Source: Pseudomonas mendocina (GTDB lineage Bacteria > Pseudomonadota > Gammaproteobacteria > Pseudomonadales > Pseudomonadaceae). Taken from it: 64,000 bases of DNA. Shown here one piece after another: positions 34,152-43,657 of this stretch (the first letter of the stretch is position 1; the number at the start of each line of letters is the position of its first letter). The notes below the pieces were generated by a model. It was given only the letters and a program-made list of their open reading frames with translations. It did no database searches and was not told the origin of the DNA. Where the stretch lies: contig NZ_CP027657.1 in assembly GCF_003008615.1 (NCBI RefSeq), forward strand, positions 1,984,001-2,048,000, written 5' to 3'. A program made the translations under genes and the position numbers.

Positions 34152-36437
34152 TCAGAGCGAAGCGTACTTGACGCGCAGGCGCTGACGCACCAGCTCGGCC
34201 AGGGTGTTCATGACGAAGGTGAACGACAGCAGCACCAGCGCCGAGAGGAACAGAATCCGGTAGTGCGTACCGCCGACTTCCGACTCCGGCATTTCCACCG
34301 CCACGTTGGCGGCCAGGGTGCGCAGGCCTTCGAAGATGTTCATGTCCATGATCGGCGTGTTGCCGGTGGCCATCAGCACGATCATGGTCTCGCCGACGGC
34401 GCGGCCCATGCCGATCATCACCGCCGAGAAGATGCCCGGACTGGCGGTCAGGATCACCACGCGGGTCAGGGTCTGCCACGGCGTGGCACCGAGCGCCAGG
34501 GAACCGAAGGTCAGGCTCTTGGGCACGCTGAACACGGCGTCTTCGGCGATCGAGTAGATGTTCGGGATCACCGCGAAGCCCATGGCCAGGCCGACCACCA
34601 GGGCGTTGCGCTGGTCGAACGGAATGCCCAGGTCGTTGCTCAGCCACTGACGCATGTTGCCGTCGAACAGCCAGTTCTCCACGTGCCCGCTCATGCTCAG
34701 GGAGATGAAGCCGACCAGCAGGATCACCGGGATCAGCAGCGCCGCTTCCCAGCCATCCGGCACGCGCAGACGCACGGACTCCGGCAGGCGACTCCAGATG
34801 AAGCCGGCCAGGAGGATGCCGATGGGGGTGAAGATCAACAGGCTGAAGATGCCGGGTAGATGCCCCTCGACATAGGGCGCCAGGAACAGGCCGGCGAAGA
34901 AGCCGAGGATCACCGTCGGCAGCGCTTCCATCAGCTCGATCACCGGCTTGACCTTGCCGCGCATGGCCGGGGCCATGAAGTAGGCGGTGTAGATCGCCGC
35001 GGCGATGGCCAGCGGCGCAGCCAGCAACATGGCGTAGAACGCCGCTTTCAGGGTACCGAAGGCCAGCGGCGCGAGGCTCAGCTTAGGCTCGGCGTCGGTG
35101 CTGGCGGAGGTGGACTGCCAGACGTACGCCGGCTTGTCGTAGTTTTCGTACCAGACCTTGCCCCACAGCGCGCTGAAGGAAATCTCCGGGTGCGGGTTGT
35201 CGATCAGCAGGCGCTCGAGCTGACCGTTGCTCTCCACCAGCACGCGGTTGGCGCGTGGCGACAGGGCGGCCATGGTGAAGCCTTCGGCGACCGGCTCGAC
35301 CAGCAGGGTGCGGTGCGCAGTGCTGTGGAAGATACCCAGGTTGCCGGCAGTATCCAGGGCGATGAAGCCCTTGCGGCGTTGCTCGGAGATGATCTGGGCA
35401 ATCGGCTGGCCGGCCATCTTGAAGTCGCGCACCAGCTTCAGCGAAGCCTTGCCGTCTTCTTCACGCACCATGAACCACTGCGCGATACCGCCCTTGCTGT
35501 CACCGATCAGCAGCGAGATGCCGCCGAGCAGCGAGGTCGCGTAGGTCACGTCGGTAGCGCCGTCGCTGAGCAGCTTGTAGCGGCCGTTGAGGGCGTTGCG
35601 ACGCAGGTCGAAGACATCGGCAGTGGCACGGCCGTTTATCACGTACAGCCACTGCTGGCGCGGATCGATGATCAGCTCCTTGATCGGCTCGGCGATCTGC
35701 GGCAGCGCCAGACGCTCCTCGTTGGTGCTGACCTCGCCGGTCATCAGGTTCTCTTCGCGGCTCAGGCTCACTGCGTGCAACTCGCTACCCACGGAAGCGG
35801 CGACCAGTAGCGTACCGCTGGCAAGGCTGATGCCCATGTGCTCCAGCGGACGACCTTGCGGGTCGAGGGTCAGCGGCGCTTCACCGAAGGGGTAGGTGAC
35901 CACCGGGGTGATGGTCTTGACGTCATTGGGGTAGGACACCCGGTAGCTGTGCTCGAACACCAGCACCTGGCCATTGGAAAGCCCCAGGGCTACGCGGTTG
36001 CTGCCCGGCTGATCCTCACCGACCGAAGTCACTTCGCTGCCGGCTGGCAGCGGCAGTGCCACCGCATTCATCGCCGCCATGCTCTTGGCATCGAAGAACT
36101 GGATGTTGCCGGACTTGGACAGGCGCATGCCGACCTGATTCTGCTCTTCTAGCGCCATCAAAAGCGGCGCGCCAGCCTCGGCCAGCCAGGCCGGCTGCAC
36201 CGGCTTGCGCTGCTCCAGGTCGGCGCCCTGGAACATCGGCAGCACGACATAGGCCAGGTAGAAGAAGATCAGGGTGATGGCGCCGAGTACGGCAAGGCCA
36301 CCGACGGATACGCCCCAGCGAGCCAGGCGATCCTTGAACGCGCGCATGCGGCGTTTGCGTTGCAGAGCCGGAGTGTTGAAGTCCAGCCCGAGGGAATTTG
36401 GGGAGGCGGTCATGGTTTCACTAGCCAGGTCATTCAT
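34152..36437 (-). CDS. pstC: Phosphate ABC transporter permease PstC (long form)
   Basis: 761 residues from the ATG at 36437 (MNDLASETMTASPNSLGLDF). An N-terminal membrane segment (about 40-60) is followed by about 380 residues of periplasmic, repeat-like beta sequence, then the permease core (AIYTAYFMAPAMRGKVKPVI and EDAVFSVPKSLTFGSLALGA). Long PstC is typical of Pseudomonas. The gene lies 13 bases before pstA, with a Pho box upstream. Confidence 0.93.
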   Translation of the reverse strand: MNDLASETMTASPNSLGLDFNTPALQRKRRMRAFKDRLARWGVSVGGLAVLGAITLIFFYLAYVVLPMFQGADLEQRKPVQPAWLAEAGAPLLMALEEQNQVGMRLSKSGNIQFFDAKSMAAMNAVALPLPAGSEVTSVGEDQPGSNRVALGLSNGQVLVFEHSYRVSYPNDVKTITPVVTYPFGEAPLTLDPQGRPLEHMGISLASGTLLVAASVGSELHAVSLSREENLMTGEVSTNEERLALPQIAEPIKELIIDPRQQWLYVINGRATADVFDLRRNALNGRYKLLSDGATDVTYATSLLGGISLLIGDSKGGIAQWFMVREEDGKASLKLVRDFKMAGQPIAQIISEQRRKGFIALDTAGNLGIFHSTAHRTLLVEPVAEGFTMAALSPRANRVLVESNGQLERLLIDNPHPEISFSALWGKVWYENYDKPAYVWQSTSASTDAEPKLSLAPLAFGTLKAAFYAMLLAAPLAIAAAIYTAYFMAPAMRGKVKPVIELMEALPTVILGFFAGLFLAPYVEGHLPGIFSLLIFTPIGILLAGFIWSRLPESVRLRVPDGWEAALLIPVILLVGFISLSMSGHVENWLFDGNMRQWLSNDLGIPFDQRNALVVGLAMGFAVIPNIYSIAEDAVFSVPKSLTFGSLALGATPWQTLTRVVILTASPGIFSAVMIGMGRAVGETMIVLMATGNTPIMDMNIFEGLRTLAANVAVEMPESEVGGTHYRILFLSALVLLSFTFVMNTLAELVRQRLRVKYASL

Positions 36438-36518
36438 GATTGAGAGCGTCTCTGCGCGGCCATGAGCGCGCCGCATTTTTCGTCTATTTCACGAGCCCGG
36501 CCAATTTAGCGGTTTCGT

Positions 36519-36536
36519 ATGACAGAAAAGTTACAG
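36519..36536 (-). promoter_or_regulatory. Pho box upstream of pstC
   Basis: Minus strand CTGTAACTTTTCTGTCAT: two 7-mers with a 4-base spacer, 13 of 14 matches to CTGTCAT-N4-CTGTCAT. So pstCAB-phoU can be induced by PhoB separately from pstS. Confidence 0.82.
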
Positions 36537-36550
36537 CACGGTGACGTAGC

Positions 36551-36582
36551 AAAGCCCGCCTCTACATAGAGAAGCGGGCTTC
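36551..36582 (-). terminator. Terminator after pstS
   Basis: Minus strand AAGCCCGC-TTCTC...-GCGGGCTTT hairpin, 24 bases beyond the pstS stop. It separates abundant pstS mRNA from pstCAB. Confidence 0.8.
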
Positions 36583-36605
36583 GTGTGTGCAGCTTGAAGC
36601 GGTCG

Positions 36606-37574
36606 TTACATACCCAGTTCTTTCAGGGTCTTGTCGACGACTTTCTTCGGCAGCGGGATGTAGCCATCCTTGACCACGACTTCCTGGCCTTGCTTGGACA
36701 GAACGAGTTTCAGGAACTCGGCATCCAGCGGGCTCAGCGGCTTGTTCGGCGCCTTGTTGACGTAGACGTAGAAGAAGCGCGCCAGCGGGAACTTGCCAGC
36801 CAGGGCGTTGGCTTCGTTGGCGTCGAAGGCTTCACCGCCTTTCTTCGACAGCGGCACGGTCTTCACGCTAGAGGTCTTGTAGCCGATGCCCGAGTAACCG
36901 ATGGCGTTCAGGGTGCTGGAGATCGACTGCACCACCGAAGCGGAACCCGGCTGCTCGTTGACGTTGGACTTGTAGTCACCTTTGCACAGAGCTTCTTCCT
37001 TGAAGTAGCCATAGGTGCCGGACACCGAGTTGCGACCGAACAGCTGGATCGGCTTGGAAGCCCACTCACCGGTCAGGCCCAGGTCACCCCAGGTCTTGAT
37101 GTCCTTCTCGCCACCGCACAGGCGGGTGCTGGAGAAGATGGCGTCGACCTGAGCCATGTCCAGGCTCTTGATCGGGTTGTCCTTGTGCACGAACACCGCC
37201 AGGGCGTCGATAGCCACCGGAACGGCGGTCGGCTTGTAGCCGTATTTCTCTTCGAAGGCCTGGATTTCGCTGTCTTTCATCGGACGGCTCATCGGGCCGA
37301 TATTGGCGGTACCTTCGGTCAGCGCGGGTGGAGCGGTAGAGGAACCGGCCGCCTGGATCTGAATGTTCACGTTCGGGTAGCTTTTCTTGAACTCTTCAGC
37401 CCAGAGGGTCATCAGGTTGGCCAGCGAATCGGAACCGACACTGGAGAGGTTGCCCGATACACCGGAAGTCTTCTCGTAGTTCGGCAGAGCCGGGTCGACG
37501 GCGGCAACCGCGGATACCGCGCTTACGCCAGCGGCGGCGAAAGTCAGGGCCGCCATCAAACGCTTCAGTTTCAT
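36606..37574 (-). CDS. pstS: Phosphate-binding periplasmic protein PstS
   Basis: 322 residues. A signal peptide (about 1-25, cleaved near AVSAVAA) precedes the phosphate-binding fold ([60 protein letters not shown]). It delivers phosphate to PstCAB. A Pho box lies 69 bases upstream. It is of the short Pseudomonas PstS type, not a DING protein. Confidence 0.97.
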   Translation of the reverse strand: MKLKRLMAALTFAAAGVSAVSAVAAVDPALPNYEKTSGVSGNLSSVGSDSLANLMTLWAEEFKKSYPNVNIQIQAAGSSTAPPALTEGTANIGPMSRPMKDSEIQAFEEKYGYKPTAVPVAIDALAVFVHKDNPIKSLDMAQVDAIFSSTRLCGGEKDIKTWGDLGLTGEWASKPIQLFGRNSVSGTYGYFKEEALCKGDYKSNVNEQPGSASVVQSISSTLNAIGYSGIGYKTSSVKTVPLSKKGGEAFDANEANALAGKFPLARFFYVYVNKAPNKPLSPLDAEFLKLVLSKQGQEVVVKDGYIPLPKKVVDKTLKELGM

Positions 37575-37642
37575 GCCTTGCTCCTAGCAGGAATAGTGTT
37601 GGTGGAACGGGCCACAGTATCGATAGGCCACATGACCACTCT

Positions 37643-37660
37643 ATGAAACGAATGTGACAG
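37643..37660 (-). promoter_or_regulatory. Pho box upstream of pstS
   Basis: Minus strand CTGTCACATTCGTTTCAT: 7-mers CTGTCAC and GTTTCAT spaced by 4 bases, 11 of 14 to consensus. PhoB would replace the -35 contact. Confidence 0.75.
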
Positions 37661-37976
37661 TTAAATGAACGTAGGCGACTTTCGGTCGCGGCAGAGAAAA
37701 GGCGCTTCGGATGGTTTGGGGAACATACGGGTGGCACCGGACTGGCAAATAAGTGTGTGCTGTACGCAGCGCTATTCATCTCTGGGCCAAGATCATTCGC
37801 GTGTCGATCTCTCGTCTTGGTTTCGCTCCTCAGGGGCGAATCAAGGTGTGGCGCCCGTAAGGGGCGCAACCCAAACGCTCAGCGCACGCGGTAACGGATA
37901 GTGCTAAGTCCGTAAGCGATACGCACACAAACTTGCCAGTCCGGTCTGCTCAGACCCAAGGAAACACCGAAAAACC
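37661..37976. other. Intergenic stretch with no recognisable gene
   Basis: Short overlapping frames here have no ribosome site, homology or Pseudomonas codon pattern. The stretch is less GC-rich than its neighbours and may be degenerate sequence. Confidence 0.5.
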
Positions 37977-38046
37977 GTCGTTCCCGCGGAGGCGGGAATC
38001 CAGAACCTGCGAACTCCTGGACTCCCGCCTTCGCGGGAGTGACGAT
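37977..38046. repeat. CGTCGTTCCCGC...GCGGGAGTGACG inverted repeat
   Basis: Left arm CGTTCCCGCGGAGGCGGGAA and right arm ACTCCCGCCTTCGCGGGAGT each contain an internal palindrome (CCCGC-N3-GCGGG) and pair with each other loosely. It is a widespread proteobacterial intergenic repeat, distinct from other families in the window. Confidence 0.75.
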
Positions 38047-38074
38047 GAATGACGTTTTCAGCCCCCCAAAATAG

Positions 38075-38106
38075 AAAGCCCCCGCACGCATCACGTGCAG
38101 GGGCTC
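38075..38106 (-). terminator. Terminator after the DUF2383 gene
   Basis: Minus strand AGCCCCTGCACG-TGATG-CGTGCGGGGGCTTT, 18 bases after the stop. Confidence 0.8.
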
Positions 38107-38123
38107 GGGTAGTGCAGTTGGCG

Positions 38124-38558
38124 TTACTGCATGTTCTGCTTCAACGCCCGCATGCGGTCATGGCAGGCACGTACCTTGGGCATTTCCATCGCCAGCAGCA
38201 CGCGAACATCATTGTCGGCGCTTTCCAGGGCGTCCTCGAAGGCATGCAGGATGCGGTCTTCCGACTCTTCCAGCTGCGCGACGTAGGTGGCGTCTTCATC
38301 CTTGGCCAGGGTTGCACGGGTGTCGGCGTAGAACTGGCGCAGCTTGCCCAGCATGGTACCGCCGGTGGCCGGCTCGCTCTGATTGGCAGCGACCTTGACG
38401 CTCAGCGCCTCGATCACCTCGGTCTTGGCACGCGCCATATCGCGGAACAGTGTCTGCAGGCGGATGTCCTTGACCTCGTCATGGGCATGCTCGTAGAAGC
38501 GCTTGCCGTCACGAGTGATTTCGATCAGTTCGTTCAGTTGTGCGGTCTTGCTGCTCAT
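38124..38558 (-). CDS. PA2169-family four-helix-bundle protein (DUF2383)
   Basis: 144 residues, fully helical with regularly spaced Glu/Asp/His (YEHAHDEVKD, ESEDRILHAFEDAL), like ferritin-like DUF2383 proteins. Function unknown; members are often stress-linked. It lies 65 bases after the BON-domain gene, on the same strand, with no promoter I can see, so cotranscription from the sigma-54 promoter is likely. AGTCAAGGAGTCATTCC precedes the ATG. Confidence 0.8.
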   Translation of the reverse strand: MSSKTAQLNELIEITRDGKRFYEHAHDEVKDIRLQTLFRDMARAKTEVIEALSVKVAANQSEPATGGTMLGKLRQFYADTRATLAKDEDATYVAQLEESEDRILHAFEDALESADNDVRVLLAMEMPKVRACHDRMRALKQNMQ

Positions 38559-38623
38559 GGAATGACTCCTTGACTCAGGGTGGTGAATGGCCGCGTTCCA
38601 GCGGCACGTGTTCGGGCCGGCGG

Positions 38624-39454
38624 TCAGCTGCTGACGCGCAAAGCGTCGGCATCCACACCGCGCACGCCGCGGATGTTGCGGGCGATTTCCACCGCCAGGC
38701 GTTTCTCGGCATTGCTCAGTACGCTGCCACGCAGGTTGACCAGGCCGTCATCGGTGGTCACGGCGATGTTCAACGCATCGAGATTGCGGCTGTAGAGGAA
38801 GCTGGCCTTGACCTTGCTGGTGATCCAGCCGTCGCTGATGTTCTCGCGCGCCTCTTCCACCGCCGTCTGCACTTCGTTGCTACTGCTGTCGGCGGTGCTG
38901 ATGCTGAGATGGTTGAACACCTCGCGAACGCCATCGGTGTTGGCTGCCAGCTGACCCGCCAGCTCTTTCGAAGCCGGCGTCTGGGCATGACCACTGAGGG
39001 TTACCGCGCCATTCTCGGCACGCACGCGGATGTCCAGGCCACGGGTGTTGCTGTTCCACAGCAATTTGGATTTCACCGTGGCGGCCAGGCTGGCATCTTC
39101 CAGGCGCTGAACCAGGCCAGGCGGGTCGCCTTCGGCGGCTTCGCCAGTGACATCGATGTGATTGTCCACCGACTCGATGCCATCTATGCTCAGGGCCACC
39201 TGCTCGGCCAGCTCCTTCTGCACCTCGCTCTCGACCTGGCCGGCCAGGGTGGCCTGGCCATCTTCCACGTCGATATCGAGCTTGAACGGATTCAGGTGAC
39301 GGTTGAGGGCGAAGGCCGTCCAGATCGAGCCTTCCTGACGCGCGGCCTCCAATTGCGAGGCCAGCTGGCCTTCGGCAGCATGGCTGGCCAACGGCGTCAG
39401 CCCGAGCATCATCGCGGTACCGGCGGCCAGCAACAAGGGTTTGAACGGGGGCAT
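38624..39454 (-). CDS. Periplasmic protein with three BON domains (OsmY-like)
   Basis: 276 residues from the ATG at 39454, which has an AGGAG ribosome site and starts the signal peptide MPPFKPLLLAAGTAMMLGLT. Three BON repeats follow, at about 45-115 (NPFKLDIDVEDGQATLAGQV), 125-195 (RGLDIRVRAENGAVTLSGHA) and 205-275 (DALNIAVTTDDGLVNLRGSV). BON proteins bind envelopes and protect against osmotic shock. Divergent from algB with a sigma-54 promoter and palindrome between. An in-frame ATG at 39496 lies upstream of the predicted transcription start, so it was rejected. Confidence 0.88.
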   Translation of the reverse strand: MPPFKPLLLAAGTAMMLGLTPLASHAAEGQLASQLEAARQEGSIWTAFALNRHLNPFKLDIDVEDGQATLAGQVESEVQKELAEQVALSIDGIESVDNHIDVTGEAAEGDPPGLVQRLEDASLAATVKSKLLWNSNTRGLDIRVRAENGAVTLSGHAQTPASKELAGQLAANTDGVREVFNHLSISTADSSSNEVQTAVEEARENISDGWITSKVKASFLYSRNLDALNIAVTTDDGLVNLRGSVLSNAEKRLAVEIARNIRGVRGVDADALRVSS

Positions 39455-39480
39455 GGATTCACTCCTGTTCGTGAAACGAT

Positions 39481-39508
39481 AAAAGGAATATCGCAAGCCC
39501 CGTGCCAG
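39481..39508 (-). promoter_or_regulatory. Sigma-54 promoter of the BON-domain gene
   Basis: Minus strand CTGGCACGGGGCTTGCGA: perfect TGGCACG at -24 (GG 39506-39505) and TTGC at -12 (GC 39494-39493). The start is predicted near 39481, 28 bases before the ATG. An AT-rich TTAATAAATCC-TTTAAA stretch, possibly an IHF site, follows upstream at about 39514-39541. Confidence 0.88.
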
Positions 39509-39601
39509 CTTCTTTTTTTAATAAATCCATTTAAAAACAACTGGTTATGATCGATGCTGGCAACCTGACGCCATGCAGGCTGCAGCATCGGCGCAGTCAG
39601 G

Positions 39602-39618
39602 CCGTGCAACTTGCACGG
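39602..39618. promoter_or_regulatory. Palindrome in the algB / BON-gene interval
   Basis: CCGTGCAACTTGCACGG, a perfect 17-base palindrome centred about 129 bases upstream of the predicted BON-gene start and 47 bases before the algB ATG. The same CGTGCAANTTGCACG is at 43642-43656. Position and symmetry suit an NtrC-family activator. Confidence 0.7.
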
Positions 39619-39664
39619 TTTTTCCCTGACTAACCTCCATCGACCAGTCAGACGGAGCACATTC

Positions 39665-41017
<1,353 letters not shown>

Positions 41018-41030
41018 GCCTGGAATCCCC

Positions 41031-42827
41031 ATGAAGCTGTCAATGAAGCTTCGCACCCGTCTGTTCCTCAGCATTTCCGCGCTGATCACCGTGGCGCTGC
41101 TGGGCTTGTTGCTCGGGCTATACAGCGTCACCCAGATGGCGCGCGGCCAGAGCGAACTGATCCAGCGTGGCTTCACCGCCGTGCAGATTGGCCAGAAGCT
41201 ACGCCAGCACCTGGGTGACGAGCTGATCGTGCTGATCGACCAGCAACCCAACCCGCAGGCCCTGGATCAGGTTCGCGAAGACTTCCGCGCGACGCTTGCC
41301 GAAGGCATCACAGCCAACCTGGGGGATCGCTACGTGAGCGGCCTCGAGCAAGCCGCGACACTCTACGATCAGATGGAGCAGGCAGCCGCCAGTGGCACGC
41401 CTGCCGGCCAAACGCCCCACAACCTGGCGTCCTACAAGCCATTCACCGATGCCTTCCAACGCCTGCGCAACCACCTGCTGGAAGAGCAGGATGATGTCGT
41501 CGCCCGCGTCATCGCAGCCGAGGAAGGCGCTGGTGAGCGCTCGCAACTGATTGCCGCACTGCTCGCCTTCATCGGCCTTGCGGTTCTGGCCATTGGCGTA
41601 CTCACCGCTCACGGCATCGCCCGCCGTTTCGGCGCGCCCATCGATATGCTGGCACGAGCCGCCGACCAGATCGGCCGTGGCCACTACGACGTCGTGCTGC
41701 CGGTTTCACCCGTGGTGGAACTGGCGGTACTCAGCCGCCGTTTCGGTTTGATGACCGAGGCCCTGCGCGAATACCACTCGAGCAACCTCAAGCAGTTGCT
41801 CAACAGCGAAGGCCGCCTGAAAGCAGTGCTCGACAGCATTGACGATGGCCTGATCATCCTCGATGCCCAGGGCCGGATCGAGCACGCCAACCCGGTGGCG
41901 CTACGCCAGCTGTCCTGGACTCCCGATATCCTGGAGCAGCCTATCGGCCCGCTGCTGCCCGATCATGCCGTGGACGAAGCCCTGCGTCAGGTACTCGCCG
42001 GTGAACTGCTGCGCGAACCGCCAGCGGACCTGCAGATCGAACGCGATGGCGAGGTACGTCTGCTGGCCTGGGCGCTGACCCCGATCCAATTGCGCGAAGG
42101 CGGCAGCGTCGGTGCGGTGATGGTGTTGCGCGATGTCACCAAGCAACGCGCCTTCGAGCGTGTACGCAACGAATTCGTCCTGCGCGCCTCGCACGAACTG
42201 CGCACACCGATCACCGGCATGCACATGGCATTCAGTCTGTTGCGCGAGCGCCTCAAACTGCCCACGGAGGGACGCGAACAGGATCTGATGCGCACCGTCG
42301 ACGAAGAAATGCGCCGTCTGGTGCAACTGATCGACAACCTGCTGGACTTCTCTCGCTACCAGAATGGCCTGCAGACCCTGCAACGCAAGCCATGCGACCT
42401 GGCCGCACTGGTCGAACGAGCCCAGGTACGCTTCGCTGGCGAAGCAGTCGGGCGTGAAATAACCCTGACCGGCGAAGCACACGAGCCGCTCCCCCAGCTC
42501 GCCGTCGACGCCGCACAACTGGAGCGCCTGCTCGACAACCTGATCAGCAACGCCCTGCGCCACAGCAATCCGGGCGGTAATGTGCGGCTGCAGGTACGAC
42601 GCCATGGCGAGCAGGTGATCTTCAGCGTGCAGGACGACGGTGAAGGCATTCCCTTCGAGCAGCAGGCGCGCATTTTCGAGCCGTTCGTGCAGATCAGTCG
42701 GCGCAAAGGCGGAGTCGGGCTTGGACTGGCGTTGGCACGGGAGATCGTGCAGTTGCACGGCGGCCGGCTCGACGTCCAGTCACGCCCTGGCGACGGCGCC
42801 AATTTCTACTTCAACCTACCGGTGTGA
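41031..42827 (+). CDS. kinB: KinB, sensor histidine kinase/phosphatase of AlgB
   Basis: 598 residues, as in P. aeruginosa KinB (595). Two membrane segments (about 12-32 and 160-185) enclose a periplasmic sensor domain. HAMP and PAS (AVLDSIDDGLIILDAQGRIE) follow, then HisKA with RASHELRTPITGMHM and HATPase_c (NLISNALRHS, DDGEGIP, GVGLGLALAREIV). Sets AlgB phosphorylation at the inner membrane. Cotranscribed with algB. Confidence 0.95.
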   Translation: MKLSMKLRTRLFLSISALITVALLGLLLGLYSVTQMARGQSELIQRGFTAVQIGQKLRQHLGDELIVLIDQQPNPQALDQVREDFRATLAEGITANLGDRYVSGLEQAATLYDQMEQAAASGTPAGQTPHNLASYKPFTDAFQRLRNHLLEEQDDVVARVIAAEEGAGERSQLIAALLAFIGLAVLAIGVLTAHGIARRFGAPIDMLARAADQIGRGHYDVVLPVSPVVELAVLSRRFGLMTEALREYHSSNLKQLLNSEGRLKAVLDSIDDGLIILDAQGRIEHANPVALRQLSWTPDILEQPIGPLLPDHAVDEALRQVLAGELLREPPADLQIERDGEVRLLAWALTPIQLREGGSVGAVMVLRDVTKQRAFERVRNEFVLRASHELRTPITGMHMAFSLLRERLKLPTEGREQDLMRTVDEEMRRLVQLIDNLLDFSRYQNGLQTLQRKPCDLAALVERAQVRFAGEAVGREITLTGEAHEPLPQLAVDAAQLERLLDNLISNALRHSNPGGNVRLQVRRHGEQVIFSVQDDGEGIPFEQQARIFEPFVQISRRKGGVGLGLALAREIVQLHGGRLDVQSRPGDGANFYFNLPV

Positions 42828-42934
42828 GCAGAGTGAACGGGAAGTGGCAAAAGGGTAGAACGGCGATTGCCGCCGGGCGGGCTAAACCACCCTTCGGGGA
42901 ATGCGGAACGTAGAGGAATGGGGCAAAGGCTGCT

Positions 42935-42956
42935 GTAGGGTGGGCTTCAGCCCACC
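42935..42956. repeat. GTAGGGTGGGCTTCAGCCCACC hairpin
   Basis: Compact copy of the GTAGGGTGGG element seen at 4866, in the space between the convergent kinB and the small membrane-protein gene. Confidence 0.6.
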
Positions 42957-42974
42957 ACTCAGATCAACACAGCT

Positions 42975-43160
42975 TCAGCGCAGCACCGGATCGAACTTGA
43001 AGCGGCGACCGGCCATCCACGCGCCCAGAAAGGCCAGGCCGAAGAAACCGCTGGCACACTTGAGCGCCAGGGCTGGGGTTCCTTCCAGGCCGGGATTCAG
43101 CCACAGGGCAGACAGGCTCAAGAGGGTCATGATCAACAGAAACACAGCACTTCTGGACAT
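42975..43160 (-). CDS. Small hydrophobic membrane protein
   Basis: 61 residues with two membrane segments (about 4-22, VFLLIMTLLSLSALWLNPG, and 31-49). No domain recognised. It is 18 bases after the small secreted-protein gene on the same strand, so probably in one transcript with it. A ribosome site AAGGAGTCCTGCC precedes the ATG. Confidence 0.7.
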   Translation of the reverse strand: MSRSAVFLLIMTLLSLSALWLNPGLEGTPALALKCASGFFGLAFLGAWMAGRRFKFDPVLR

Positions 43161-43178
43161 GGCAGGACTCCTTGTCGG

Positions 43179-43481
43179 TCAGAACACCCAGCGCGGGGTG
43201 CTGTCAGCGGGGCGCGGCTCGCGGTTGCCGGTTTCGGTCTCGGCGGGGTCGGAGATGCGCACCCACTGACCGTCGTCGTGAAGACCGCGAGAAGTCTGCT
43301 GACGCAGCTCACCAGCCTCGCCCTGTAGGGTACCGACGCGATAGTCCCGAACCTGTGGGGTGGAAACGGTGAATTCGGCGGTCTTGGCACTGGCACCGGC
43401 CGTATCCGAGAAATCTTTGGCGTAAGCCCCGTTGACCAGCAATGCAGCGGCGCAGAACAGGCTCAGTCGGACGATGTACAT
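43179..43481 (-). CDS. Small secreted hypothetical protein under a sigma-54 promoter
   Basis: 100 residues. A signal peptide (MYIVRLSLFCAAALLVNGAYA) and a short hydrophilic mature chain (DYRVGTLQGEAGELRQQTSR, DDGQWVRISDPAE) with no cysteine and no known domain. GGAGAAG precedes the ATG. A sigma-54 promoter and a palindrome shared with the algB interval lie upstream. The envelope location is inferred. Confidence 0.78.
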   Translation of the reverse strand: MYIVRLSLFCAAALLVNGAYAKDFSDTAGASAKTAEFTVSTPQVRDYRVGTLQGEAGELRQQTSRGLHDDGQWVRISDPAETETGNREPRPADSTPRWVF

Positions 43482-43517
43482 GACGCTTCTCCATAGCAGA
43501 TCAGTCGGGGACTTACA

Positions 43518-43545
43518 TGACTGTCTGTTGCAGCGCTCATGCCAA
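43518..43545 (-). promoter_or_regulatory. Sigma-54 promoter of the small secreted-protein gene
   Basis: Minus strand TTGGCATGAGCGCTGCAA: TGGCAT at -24 (GG 43543-43542) and CTGC at -12 (GC 43531-43530), canonical spacing, two mismatches. Start near 43518, 37 bases before the ATG. A CTAATAAAATCC-TTTTAAA stretch lies upstream at 43555-43573, like that before the BON gene. Confidence 0.72.
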
Positions 43546-43641
43546 CCTGAATTACCTAATAAAATCCTTTTAAATCAATGATTTAACCAAAAATAAAACA
43601 AGGGCTTTTCATGCACTTTGCAAGATGCACGAACCCTGACA

Positions 43642-43656
43642 CGTGCAATTTGCACG
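43642..43656. promoter_or_regulatory. Second copy of the CGTGCAANTTGCACG palindrome
   Basis: CGTGCAATTTGCACG, centred about 131 bases upstream of the predicted start of the small secreted-protein gene and immediately beyond the 3' end of the REC-kinase gene. Additional TGCAC half-sites lie at 43611-43631. Confidence 0.7.
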
Positions 43657-43657
43657 A

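Noticed and set aside
34152..36437. PstC as a fusion with a foreign domain
   Set aside because: Long PstC and PstA forms are normal in Pseudomonas.
37665..37901. Possible small gene downstream of the pstS promoter
   Set aside because: No ribosome site, no recognisable protein, and it starts within the Pho promoter region.
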